Shown: positions 7,948-15,649, counted from the stretch's first letter. The stretch is DNA of 16,029 nucleotides from CAYSCS01 sp964429695 (GCA_964429695.1 CAYSCS010000066.1:1-16029), one strand, 5' to 3'. Notes: generated by a model from the letters alone, not told the origin. Numbers and translations are program-made.

Positions 7948-7976
7948 AATTTATATTCTCAGGAAAGCTAAGTCAA
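7948..7976 (-). promoter_or_regulatory. Candidate promoter of the amide-hydrolysis cluster
   Basis: On the minus strand TTGACT (7971-7976) is followed after 17 bases by TAAATT (7948-7953), or after 15 by TATAAA (7950-7955). It lies in the 154-base gap before the two-domain amidohydrolase gene and would give a leader of about 95 bases. The -35 matches five of six consensus bases. Confidence 0.35.
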
Positions 7977-8001
7977 TTCATGAAAATAACGTTTAAGGTC
8001 A

Positions 8002-8400
8002 TTACTTAAAATAGGGTTTAATATCAAGAATTGGGGTCTTATCCAGAATATCCAAGCCTTTAACGTAGATTTCATTATCTTTCAATGCAGTTACTTTAAC
8101 CACAGACATCCCTATCGCATTAGGCCTTAGAGGCGAGCAGAGGCTGAAAACTCCTTTTTTAGCAAGGCTTTTATCTCCTCGAGGATGTTGTTTAATATCT
8201 TTCTTGGTGAATGGTCTACTCTTATGAAAATAGAAAATGAGCACTATCTCTTCTCCAGGAGAGATATTTTTAATCCCTTCTTCATAACGCTTATAAACTC
8301 TAACTTTCCCTTCCACTTCCGAATTCTTCCAGGAATGGGGCACTTCTCTCGTCTCGGTCCTAACTAAGCCTATAGGTCTAAATTCTAGTTTTTTTCCCAT
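8002..8400 (-). CDS. TrmO/TsaA-type (UPF0066) protein, short form
   Basis: A 132-residue protein of the TrmO (YaeB/TsaA) family. Characterised members use S-adenosylmethionine to N6-methylate t6A37 in tRNA. Family segments are present in order: FRPIGLVRT at the start, RPFTKKDIKQHPRGD, GVFSLCSPLRPNAIGMSVVKV (SAM-binding, SPxRPNxIG) and the C-terminal signature LDILDKTPILDIKPY. I use the internal ATG at 8400, which has AGGA nine bases upstream; extension to a TTG at 8421 lacks a site. E. coli TrmO is about 235 residues and carries an extra C-terminal domain that is absent here, as in many archaeal and thermophile versions, so exact function is less sure. It follows the redoxin gene by 51 bases and is probably co-transcribed with it. 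Cytoplasmic. Confidence 0.85.
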   Translation of the reverse strand: MGKKLEFRPIGLVRTETREVPHSWKNSEVEGKVRVYKRYEEGIKNISPGEEIVLIFYFHKSRPFTKKDIKQHPRGDKSLAKKGVFSLCSPLRPNAIGMSVVKVTALKDNEIYVKGLDILDKTPILDIKPYFK

Positions 8401-8451
8401 CTTCGTTTTTCCTAAGTACAATGTTCTTTTTAATAAAAACTCAGCTCTTTT

Positions 8452-9174
8452 CTATCTAGTAAGGCAAGAAAGAATGTTTAAAAGGTATTCAGCGTCGGGT
8501 CTGTCGAAGGTGTTCTGGCTTATATATTTGAACCTGAGAATACCTTCTTCATCGACGATAAACACAGCTGGAATGTTCTGCTCAATCTTACTCCCACTCC
8601 ATTCTTTGGTAAATAATTGAAGTCCCCCAGAGACCACTCTATCAGAGTCGATGAGAATCGGGATAGGAAGGGGCACTTTTCCCTCTTCATACTCATAATT
8701 CTTCGGGAAATATTTTCTTAAAAGTTCAACTCTTTTCTTCCCCTTTTCATCCAGTTTTTCAGGAGTGTCAGGGTTTTTCCACTTTTTAAGGTCATCCATT
8801 TGGAGAGTGAATTTCTCGACCCAATCATCTATCATCTCTCTGCTATAAGGCAAAATAAAAAGAATCTCAACATTATTTAACTTTCTTATTTGCTTTTTGA
8901 GCTCAAGCTCGGAAATCTCTGCATATTGATAATTGCACACGTGACACCAGTGCCTCTCTCCGGCTAATCCTCGGGGAAAGATGATAATCACATTTTTTCC
9001 CCTGAGCTTAGAAAGAGTAACTTCCCCACCTTGATAAACAGGAAGGGTAAAATCCGGCATCTGCTCCCCTACCCTAACAGGTCTTATGAATTCCTCTCCC
9101 TGAGAAAAGACCGCACTTGAGATGAGTAAAATCAAGAAAATGATGAAAAAGGATTGAAAGATTTTTCTTTTCAT
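8452..9174 (-). CDS. Exported thioredoxin-like redoxin (AhpC/TSA-type) with WCxxC
   Basis: A 240-residue protein with a signal peptide or anchor (residues 1-24, cleavage after VFS-Q plausible, no lipobox). The mature part has a thioredoxin fold of the AhpC/TSA-redoxin type: VGEQMPDFTLPVYQGGEVTL, KLRGKNVIIIFPRG and W76-C77-H-V-C80. In place of the classic peroxiredoxin PxxxTxxC there is a CxxC a little further on, closer to ResA/TlpA-type redoxins, so it may reduce disulphides or peroxides outside the cytoplasm. Residues 115-150 form a charged insert before the strand LPIPILIDSDRVVSGGLQLF, and the C-terminal NIPAVFIVDEEGILRFKYIS includes the usual cis-Pro region. Start: ATG with GAGGAG six bases upstream. 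A candidate promoter lies directly before it. Family clear, reaction not. Confidence 0.85.
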   Translation of the reverse strand: MKRKIFQSFFIIFLILLISSAVFSQGEEFIRPVRVGEQMPDFTLPVYQGGEVTLSKLRGKNVIIIFPRGLAGERHWCHVCNYQYAEISELELKKQIRKLNNVEILFILPYSREMIDDWVEKFTLQMDDLKKWKNPDTPEKLDEKGKKRVELLRKYFPKNYEYEEGKVPLPIPILIDSDRVVSGGLQLFTKEWSGSKIEQNIPAVFIVDEEGILRFKYISQNTFDRPDAEYLLNILSCLTR

Positions 9175-9202
9175 CCTCTTCTCCTCTTAAAAAATAGGAG
9201 CT

Positions 9203-9231
9203 AAAATAACAATCTAGCCTTCTTGAGTCAA
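9203..9231 (-). promoter_or_regulatory. Candidate promoter of the redoxin-TrmO pair
   Basis: On the minus strand TTGACT (9226-9231), a 17-base spacer and TATTTT (9203-9208) lie just before the redoxin gene, predicting a start near 9196 and a leader of about 20 bases. The spacer includes the CTAGATT element of the alternating repeats at 9211-9262, so the two signals may interact. Confidence 0.4.
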
Positions 9232-9262
9232 TGACCTAGATTTTCATTCTTGTCTATCTAGG
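9211..9262. repeat. Three alternating CTAGAT-type dyad arms
   Basis: AATCTAG (9211-9217), CCTAGATT (9235-9242) and ATCTAGG (9256-9262). The middle arm is perfectly complementary over seven bases to either outer arm, so two mutually exclusive hairpins could form, or the arms could be operator half-sites. No T-run follows on either strand, so this is not a simple terminator. It sits between the helicase stop and the redoxin gene, overlapping the candidate promoter. Function unknown. Confidence 0.35.
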
Positions 9263-9322
9263 CAAATAAAAACATTAAAATAAAATCAAATCAAGGAAGC
9301 AAGACTTTAATAGAGATTCATT

Positions 9323-10504
9323 TCAAAAAAAGTCTATTAATAAGATGAATCCTTTCTCTTTTGCTCTCTTCAAAATTTCAATTTCTCTAAACTCAAGCCC
9401 CTTGACTGTGCTTAGATATACCCATGAACTTGCCCTCGAAAGCCCTATAAAAAGAGCCCTCTTCCTCATTTCATTCTGTGCCCAAGAAAAAGAATTTTCT
9501 GTCAATTGGGGCAAAAGAACGCTCTGAAATTTCAGTCCCTTAGAAATAGAGTATGTAGTGATCTTCGGATAACTATTAGTAAAATTATAACCACCATGAG
9601 CCACATTTTGAGCCTCTCTCTCTATTGCTTTCTCCACTTCAACCCCTCTCTTCTTGAGTTGAAGCGATACTTCATGGACTAAGCTTAAGCTAGGAACTAT
9701 GATGCCAACTCTTTCTCCTTTAAGCATCCTCAAACTTACAGTCTCAGCCAGCTGGTTCATTTCTTCCTCAAAAGAGGGCGCTATGTAACAAACTGGACAT
9801 TCTATGCCTTTGGTGCGGAAAAATGATTGAGGGAAACTCTCAAGGCTCGCATCTTCTTCAGAAATAAAATAGGAAGCAAGGTTTGCAATTAGAGGAGATT
9901 CTCTATAAGAACGGGAAATATTAATCTTAACACATTCAGGCTTTAATTTCTGAAGAATAATCTCTGGAGAGGTTTCACTTGCGATAACCTTCTGTTCAAA
10001 ATCAGCAAAAACAGTGACATGTGAAGCCGAATGGCTGAGGATCTCAAAGGCTTCTGGAGACAAATCCTGTCCATCATCAACAAGGGCAATTTTCAATAAA
10101 TTTCTGAGTTCTTTTCTTCTCTGGAGAAGATTCAGTACGCTCTGCCTTACTCTCAAATAATCTATCTTTAAATTAATATACACGCGGGGGAGGTCTTTGG
10201 AGATATAGCTTTCGTAAAGCAACCTACACCAATCATTTAAAGTAGTAAAAACCTCATCAGGGAGAGCAAAGCGAAGAACCTCAGATTTAAGAAAATCTTT
10301 CTGAATCTCATTAGAAACGAATATTCTGTAACATTCAGATGAAATGTTATGCTGCTTAGCTAAAAAAACAGCCCTTTGAAAGAGGAGCTGTGTCTTGCCG
10401 GAAGAAGCAGGTCCAATGACTAAAATGTTCTTTTCCAGGGGAAACTTGATAATTCTCAGCTGTTCATCGTTTAAATCTGAAATTGAAACGCAACATTTTT
10501 TCAT
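9323..10504 (-). CDS. Compact UvrD-like superfamily 1 helicase
   Basis: A 393-residue SF1A helicase, predicted ATP-driven 3'-5' translocation on DNA. All core motifs are seen: Q motif (LNDEQLRII, 11-19), Walker A GPASSGKT (31-38), Walker B LVDDGQD (141-147), motif III VFADFEQKV (165-173), motif IV SRSYRESP (197-204), motif V TTYSISKGLKFQSV (316-329) and motif VI LFIGLSRASS with arginine finger R357. UvrD, Rep and PcrA are about 650-720 residues; the large 1B and 2B insertions are missing, leaving little beyond two RecA-like domains. No nuclease domain is fused. In Walker B the usual DExQD reads DDGQD, a conservative change seen in some relatives. It follows the SbcC-like gene by 61 bases on the same strand, with a weak ribosome-binding site. 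It may supply unwinding for the SbcCD-like complex; that link is inferred from position only. Confidence 0.82.
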   Translation of the reverse strand: MKKCCVSISDLNDEQLRIIKFPLEKNILVIGPASSGKTQLLFQRAVFLAKQHNISSECYRIFVSNEIQKDFLKSEVLRFALPDEVFTTLNDWCRLLYESYISKDLPRVYINLKIDYLRVRQSVLNLLQRRKELRNLLKIALVDDGQDLSPEAFEILSHSASHVTVFADFEQKVIASETSPEIILQKLKPECVKINISRSYRESPLIANLASYFISEEDASLESFPQSFFRTKGIECPVCYIAPSFEEEMNQLAETVSLRMLKGERVGIIVPSLSLVHEVSLQLKKRGVEVEKAIEREAQNVAHGGYNFTNSYPKITTYSISKGLKFQSVLLPQLTENSFSWAQNEMRKRALFIGLSRASSWVYLSTVKGLEFREIEILKRAKEKGFILLIDFF

Positions 10505-10565
10505 GACTAAGAGATCCTATTTCATATTCTGAAATTAATCTTAAGCCCTATTAGTCCAAACTAAA

Positions 10566-12878
10566 TCAACTGAATTGTCGATAATCAATTTTTCTGCTCT
10601 CAATTTCATCTTTCAGAACTTCTCTCACTTCATCTTTTGCTGTGACATAGATAATTTGCCATCCCGATTCAGATATTTTTCTCAGAATTCTAATCTGCTT
10701 TTCAAGCCTCTTTCTATCAGCCTTAATAAAAGGGTCATCCAGGATGAAGAACGCTGTTCCTCCTGCAAGAAGACTCTCAGCAATCCCCAACCTGATAGAA
10801 AAATATAATTGATCCCATGCCCCACCAGAAAGTTTCTTGACATCTAGAATCAAACCATCATGTCTCCTGACAAAGAGTTTTTTCTCCTCAACATTAAAAA
10901 TTACCTCCGAATAAAAACCTTCTGTTATTCTAGAGAAATATCGAGAAATAGGGCTCTCTTTCCCGAAAAGACGAGAAATCTTTTCTTCTTCCTCCAGCTT
11001 TATTTTATCGAATATTTCCCCTGAGAAAAGAACCAATTCCCTAACTTTTTCCGCACTCTGAATGAATCTTTCAACCTTTTCTTCTACTGCCTTTAAATCT
11101 ACTGAGGTTTTACAGTGGATGTAATCTGATTCTATTTTAAAGAGGCTATTAGCCCTTCTTTCCACCTCTTCAAGTCGAAGAAGAAAATCTGAGATTTGTT
11201 TCTCCACACTCTCTCTCATTTCTAAGAGATAAGCCTTAATTTCCTTAAGCTTCTCTTCTTCTTGTTTGGAATAAGAAACTCCCTCGGCCTTATCTTTGTA
11301 GATTTTTAAATTCTCTATTTCAGCATGCCAAGATGAAATTAACTCTCCCAAATTCTCACCCTTTTTGCCAAAGAGGGTGCTCAGTACTTCAATTTGCCTT
11401 CCAAATAGGTTTTCTTTTTCTTGAAGCTCTTTGAGTTTATTCCGATAATCCGAAAGATTTTCCACATTGACTCTTCTTTTGATGCGATCTATCTCGCTCT
11501 CTGAATTTCTAATCTTTGACTCTAATTCGGGCATTTCACGTTGGCTTAGATTTTCTATTTCGCTTTTCTTCACTTCTATCTCTTTTTCTAAAGAATCGAC
11601 TACGTTCTTCATTAGGTAATGATTCTCATCAAATTTCTGGATACTCTGAAGAATTTCCTCTATGCTTTCGCCCTTCAAGTCATATTTTGCTTTGTTGAAG
11701 CGGATTCTTCTTAACAAACCCTTCATCCCCGATTTTTCACGAAAAAGGATGTATTTCTGGAATCCAAAGACTGCGCCTAAAAAAGCAAAAATAATCAATA
11801 AATATAAAAAGATTTTTTCTGTTTTATTGACCATTAACCCTATCATAGAGACCATAAGCAGCAAGGCCGAAATCAAGGATGCTGAGGAGAAAAAGGCACT
11901 CTTTGCCTTTTTCTCCTCAAGCTCTGCTTCTTTTATTTCATAACTTTTTAAATCAGGCTTCAATTCGTCATCGATCTTTTTCTTTATTCTTTCGAGAAGG
12001 TCAAATTTCTGCTTCTCTTCTTTAAATTTACTCATTAATTCTTCAAGCTCTTTTTGTTTTTTCTTTATCTCCTCTAAAAGCCTCCCCTTCCTTTCTTTTT
12101 CTCTAAACAAATCCTGTTCATATCTTATCCATGCCCTCTCTTCATCTAAGGAAAATAAACGCAATTTCTTGAGCTCTTCCATAAGTTCCTTGAGGACTTC
12201 AAGAGATCTTTTTCCCTTTTCATAAGTCTCTCTGTTTTTTGCTTGTTCGAAGAGTTTCAGTCGATACTCGACTTGTTTAAAATTTTCCTCTATCTCGAAA
12301 AGAGATTTTTCGAGCCCATCAAAATTACTCTTTATAGCTTCTTTTCTGAGCTTCCTTATATCTTCAAGAAGCGTTCTGGCTTCGTTGATTCGGGTCTTGA
12401 GCTTTTCATCCTTCACATCTCTAAAATCTCCGCTAGGTGTTAACTTTCCCAGTTCTAAGAGCGAACTCTTAATTCTTTCTATTTTCTCTGTCCTTAACCC
12501 AGTCAATTTGTCTGTTACATTACGGTAATGTTCACTTTCTCTCGATATCGAAAGATCACTGTCTCGGATGATGAAAATATTCCTAGCTTCAGTGGGGCTT
12601 ATTCCCGTTATGGCAGTGAAATCTCCTTTTTCTGGAAATTTGTGGGTCTCTCCTTTATCATCTTTAACGATTACATAGCCTTCTGGTTCTTCTTCCACCC
12701 TATCTACATCCTCAAAAACCCTCGCCTTTTTCCCGAAGAGAAACCTCACCAAAGCATCTATAGTCAGAGTCTTTCCATCCTCGTTGTTTCCGAAAAAGAG
12801 GGTAAAATTTCCCAAGACGACGCGTCCTGAATCAGGTAAGGGGCCGTATCTCCTTATGGAGAATTCTTCTATCCTCAT
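10566..12878 (-). CDS. SbcC/Rad50-like ATPase, YhaN type, with membrane hairpin
   Basis: A 770-residue ABC-type ATPase. Walker A GNNEDGKT (30-37) is at the N-terminus; the signature KLSGGAWDQLYFSIRLG (682-698) and Walker B FFILDDPF (710-717) are at the C-terminus, with long coiled coils between (about 155-325 and 400-610). Instead of the CxxC zinc hook of Rad50/SbcC, the coil apex carries two hydrophobic segments, about 328-350 and 355-373; the only cysteine is C589. This layout matches Bacillus YhaN, the partner of YhaO, rather than true SbcC, which is over 1000 residues. The protein is predicted to bind and open the SbcD-like nuclease in an ATP-dependent way, perhaps at the membrane. Its ATG overlaps the SbcD-like stop (ATGA), with AGAGG seven bases upstream, so the two are translationally coupled. 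The usual H-loop histidine is replaced (VTAKDE). Family placement is firm; the biological role is inferred. Confidence 0.88.
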   Translation of the reverse strand: MRIEEFSIRRYGPLPDSGRVVLGNFTLFFGNNEDGKTLTIDALVRFLFGKKARVFEDVDRVEEEPEGYVIVKDDKGETHKFPEKGDFTAITGISPTEARNIFIIRDSDLSISRESEHYRNVTDKLTGLRTEKIERIKSSLLELGKLTPSGDFRDVKDEKLKTRINEARTLLEDIRKLRKEAIKSNFDGLEKSLFEIEENFKQVEYRLKLFEQAKNRETYEKGKRSLEVLKELMEELKKLRLFSLDEERAWIRYEQDLFREKERKGRLLEEIKKKQKELEELMSKFKEEKQKFDLLERIKKKIDDELKPDLKSYEIKEAELEEKKAKSAFFSSASLISALLLMVSMIGLMVNKTEKIFLYLLIIFAFLGAVFGFQKYILFREKSGMKGLLRRIRFNKAKYDLKGESIEEILQSIQKFDENHYLMKNVVDSLEKEIEVKKSEIENLSQREMPELESKIRNSESEIDRIKRRVNVENLSDYRNKLKELQEKENLFGRQIEVLSTLFGKKGENLGELISSWHAEIENLKIYKDKAEGVSYSKQEEEKLKEIKAYLLEMRESVEKQISDFLLRLEEVERRANSLFKIESDYIHCKTSVDLKAVEEKVERFIQSAEKVRELVLFSGEIFDKIKLEEEEKISRLFGKESPISRYFSRITEGFYSEVIFNVEEKKLFVRRHDGLILDVKKLSGGAWDQLYFSIRLGIAESLLAGGTAFFILDDPFIKADRKRLEKQIRILRKISESGWQIIYVTAKDEVREVLKDEIESRKIDYRQFS

Positions 12879-13936
12879 TTCCTTGCCTCTATCATTGCTC
12901 GAATTACAAGTTCTTTAAGACTTTTCTTTGTTTCGACATCAAGGTTCCTCTTCTCAACTTCATTTAGAAAATCTTTATAGAGGTCATCCCCGATTATCTC
13001 CTGAATATCCCTGACTTCAAAATTCATCTCTATGATCTTTCTCTCTGAAAGTTCTTTAATCTTGAATTGCAGTCCACTTTCAGTCATTCCTATCTGTCTG
13101 GAATCAAAGTAACCGCTTACTCTTAGGACTAATCTTGCCTCCGGATGGAGAATATTTATGCGCATTCTTAAATCATCAAGCTGATTTTCTGTGGAAAAAG
13201 GGTCGAGCTCTACCTCCAGTATTTCATAATGATAAGAATCTATGGGATGTTCTCTCGGCTCGCTTCCCACCTCGAACATGTTGAGTCTTCTCTGCCCAAC
13301 TTCCTTTCTTGTTATAGATAAGGGAGAACCAGGGTAGACAAAATAACCTCCCTTATCTAATTTTCTTATATCAAGACGAGTATGGAAGTGACCACAAAGC
13401 ACATAATCTACAGGGAGGTCATTGAAATACCAGAGCCAGAAAGGCATATATCTATCTGTACCTTCATCTCCAAAGTCTCTCCTGGAAAAAAAGGAATCGA
13501 GGAGCTCGCCGTGACAAAGGAGTATGTTTTTCTTATTTCCGATCATCAGGTTTTTCAAGGATGCAAGCCGGCTGATGAGCTGTTCTCCTTCTATCTGTTC
13601 AAAAGGAAGACCAAAAATTCTAACATTTTCAGTTTCAAATGGCATAAAAGGGTCGCTAAGGATTCGCGTATCCTCGCCAAAAAAAAGCCCTGTTTTAAAT
13701 GAATCTCGATCATGATTTCCGGGAATAATAAGGACTTCGAATCCATTCCCTGAGAGAATCTTTCGAATCTTTGGTCTGAGCCTTTCTGCATCAAACCCCC
13801 TATCGAAAAGGTCACCGCTTATTATCAAAAAAGATACCTTTTCTTTCCTTCCTATCTCAACTATCTTTTCTAAAGTTTTCCATCTCTCGTCTTCAACTTC
13901 TCTCAAATGAATGTCTGCTGTGTGAAGGATTCTCAT
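12875..13936 (-). CDS. SbcD/Mre11-like DNA exonuclease (YhaO type)
   Basis: A 353-residue metallophosphoesterase of the Mre11/SbcD group. All five phosphoesterase motifs are intact: D8-x-H10 (TADIHL), GDLFD (41-45), GNHD (73-76), CHGE (141-144) and GHFH (182-185), which together bind two Mn or Mg ions. The C-terminal part (about 235-353) is a capping and partner-binding region without close resemblance to anything I know. It should form a heteromer with the SbcC-like protein encoded immediately downstream, with a four-base overlap, and process DNA ends or hairpins in the cytoplasm. The start is the first Met of MRILHTADIH, the standard SbcD N-terminus; the ribosome-binding site is weak. It is the first gene of the operon, about 95 bases downstream of a strong candidate promoter. 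Confidence 0.9.
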   Translation of the reverse strand: MRILHTADIHLREVEDERWKTLEKIVEIGRKEKVSFLIISGDLFDRGFDAERLRPKIRKILSGNGFEVLIIPGNHDRDSFKTGLFFGEDTRILSDPFMPFETENVRIFGLPFEQIEGEQLISRLASLKNLMIGNKKNILLCHGELLDSFFSRRDFGDEGTDRYMPFWLWYFNDLPVDYVLCGHFHTRLDIRKLDKGGYFVYPGSPLSITRKEVGQRRLNMFEVGSEPREHPIDSYHYEILEVELDPFSTENQLDDLRMRINILHPEARLVLRVSGYFDSRQIGMTESGLQFKIKELSERKIIEMNFEVRDIQEIIGDDLYKDFLNEVEKRNLDVETKKSLKELVIRAMIEARK

Positions 13937-14038
13937 TTCAATCTTTAAATCTCAGCTTAAAATCATTCTCAATTTTAATTTCCTTTTAAAACATTCTCTC
14001 TTCTAAAAATTTTCTTCTTTTGGAATTCATTTTATATA

Positions 14039-14068
14039 ATTATCAAGGGAGATGCATTAAATTGTCAA
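14039..14068 (-). promoter_or_regulatory. Promoter of the SbcD-SbcC-helicase operon
   Basis: On the minus strand a perfect TTGACA (14063-14068) is followed after 18 bases by GATAAT (14039-14044), five of six consensus matches. The predicted start is near 14032, giving an AT-rich leader of about 95 bases before the SbcD-like ATG at 13936. It is the best sigma70-type match seen in the window. Confidence 0.55.
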
Positions 14069-14318
14069 TCAAAGTTTAACGTAATCTAATCGCCTTTCTT
14101 TATCAAGATGTCAAAGGAACTTAGATCTCAGGTGTAATAATTTAAATGGATCGAAAGAATTAGCCTTATTCATTAAAAATTCATAACATCTTGATGAGTA
14201 TAAACAAAAATTTAAAGAAGCGAGGAAGAATGCAGTGATTATTTATTTTAAAAAATTTAATTAAAAAAACTCGTTCATCCCCCGATTTGCCGATAGAAGA
14301 TTTAATTGAAACGAAAAG

Positions 14319-14387
14319 CCTCCTGATATAAGGTTATTTTTGATGAAAAAAACAAATCACCCGATGGATGATACCTTAACCAGGAGG
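14319..14387 (+). promoter_or_regulatory. Hairpin that would mask the IS1380 transposase ribosome-binding site
   Basis: CCTCCTG (14319-14325) is exactly complementary to CAGGAGG (14381-14387), the ribosome-binding site eight bases before the transposase ATG. A second block, AAGGT (14330-14334) with ACCTT (14373-14377), extends the stem after a small internal loop. Transcripts entering from outside would fold the site shut, as known for IS10 and IS50; here it is inferred from complementarity. Confidence 0.4.
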
Positions 14388-14395
14388 GCGTCGTT

Positions 14396-15478
14396 ATGAT
14401 ACAGCAAGGGATTTTGCCTTTCAAGCTTGAACACAGCGACGAGCTCATCAGACCGCGAAGCGGTTCGACGCTCTTTGGGGAAGTCATCAGGACATTGAAG
14501 GTTGATCGGAAGGTGAGAGAGAATTTTCCTCGGCCTGGCTCGAACCGGGGCTCAGAGGCCTGGGAGTATATTGAGCCTCTGTTGCTGATGCTGGAAGGTG
14601 GTGGGGGTTTCAGAAGAAGTGGCGGGTGAGATTGAGAAGCGGCTGGCGACGCCAGAGTATACGCTGGATGTCGATGCGACAGTGATTGAAGCAGAGAAAA
14701 AGGAGGCGCAGTGGACCTACAAGAAGGTGAAGGGATATCAACCGATTCTGGGCTTCCTGGCGGAAAATGGTGTTTGCTTGAGGTATGAGTTTCGGGAAGG
14801 GAATGTGGCCTCCCAGAGCGGGACGCTGGAGTTTTTCAGGCGGTGTTTGAGTCTCTGCCCCAGGATTCGCTATCTTCGCTCCGACAGCGCTTTTTATCAG
14901 GCGGCTGTTATGGATGAGTGTGAAGAGAGGGGGATTGGGTATACGATCACAGCTGACCAAGATGCTGGAGTGAAAGAAGTTATCAATACAACCAGCGACT
15001 GGAAAGTGCTTTTCGACTGAGAGGGTCAGAAGAAAGACCGGGAGGTGGGGACGGCGATTCACACGCTGGGGAAGGGGGAAGTGGTTTTTCCTCTGGTGGT
15101 CCAACGCTGGAGTGATCCTCAGTTTGGGCTTTTCTCGCCGCAAGGCTATTGCTACCACGTCCTCGCCAGCAGCGGGGATGAGCTTTTGGCGGAAGAAGTC
15201 GTTTGGTTTCATAACCAGCGGGGCCAAGCGGAGAAGTTGATCAAGGAGCCAAAGAGCGGGTTTGGGATGGAGCAGATGAGGAGCGGCGATTTTTCAGCCA
15301 ACGCCCTGTGGTTTTCGATGGGCGTTCCAAGACGGTGGCCACGCTGCGCTGGCAGTTGATTGAGACTGGGGGACGGCTCATCCGTCACGGTGGTCGCTTG
15401 GTCCTTCGTCTGGCCACCTCGTTGGAGAAGTACCGCTTGTTCCTTGAGATTCGTCGGCTTTGTGCGAGTTTCCATTAG
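14396..15478 (+). pseudogene. IS1380-family transposase, degraded with internal deletion
   Basis: Translation in segments gives an IS1380-type transposase. The N-terminus (MIQQGILPFKLEHSDELIRP to LLLMLEGGG) is followed near 14605-14620 by a frame change directly into the catalytic region: YTLDVDATVIEAEKKEA (first Asp), KGYQPILGFLAENG, FREGNVASQSG, YLRSDSAFYQ (second Asp) and YTITADQDAGVKE. About 80 residues normally found between these two parts are missing, judging from family memory. An in-frame TGA lies at 15018-15020. The frame then resumes (AIHTLGKGEVVFPLV, WHNQRGQAEKLIKE with the catalytic Glu, SGFGMEQM). Near 15325 a second frameshift with probable loss of several residues leads into KTVATLRWQLIETGG, running to TAG 15476-15478. 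At least three lesions make it inactive. Its G+C (mid-50s by eye) is well above the neighbours, indicating arrival from another genome. The start has CAGGAGG eight bases upstream. Confidence 0.85.
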
Positions 15479-15649
15479 CCGCCTAACTTCCTGTTTCATT
15501 AGAACAATGATGATCTTAAAGCTAAGGGGAGGTCTCTTCAAAAATACAATCAGACTGGTAAAACTGAACCGAAGATAATGAGATGGGACTGAGCTTTGAC
15601 CTTAAGAGCACAATCTCAGTAGATCGCTTCTCTCTGACCACAAAATGGA

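Larger units (their letters stand above)
13937..14395. other. Promoter region of the SbcD-like operon and IS1380 leader
   Basis: About 460 very AT-rich bases without a gene. The left part holds the operon promoter (14039-14068). The middle (about 14100-14300) contains only short open frames and a 9-base inverted repeat (TCAAGATGT 14103-14111, ACATCTTGA 14186-14194) that is too far apart to interpret. The right part is the leader of the IS1380-type relic, with the hairpin at 14319-14387. I could not identify the left inverted repeat of that element. Confidence 0.5.

Noticed and set aside
8401..8421. Upstream TTG start for the TrmO-type gene
   Set aside because: The internal ATG at 8400 has a well-placed AGGA, and the family similarity begins just after it.
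9323..13936. Calling the operon Gabija
   Set aside because: GajA is an OLD-type ATPase fused to a TOPRIM nuclease; here the ATPase is SbcC/YhaN-like with a separate Mre11-type nuclease.
14103..14194. Nine-base inverted repeat TCAAGATGT / ACATCTTGA as an IS end or operator
   Set aside because: The arms are 74 bases apart in AT-rich DNA with no duplication or element structure around them.
14187..14264. Short frame HLDEYKQKFKEARKNAVI... as a gene relic upstream of the IS1380 element
   Set aside because: Only about 25 codons after a stop, with no start or family resemblance; not enough to support a call.
14610..15227. 205-residue minus-strand open frame across the IS1380 relic
   Set aside because: It is antisense to clear transposase catalytic motifs (DVDAT, FREGN, SDSAFYQ) and reflects the GC-rich codon structure of that gene.
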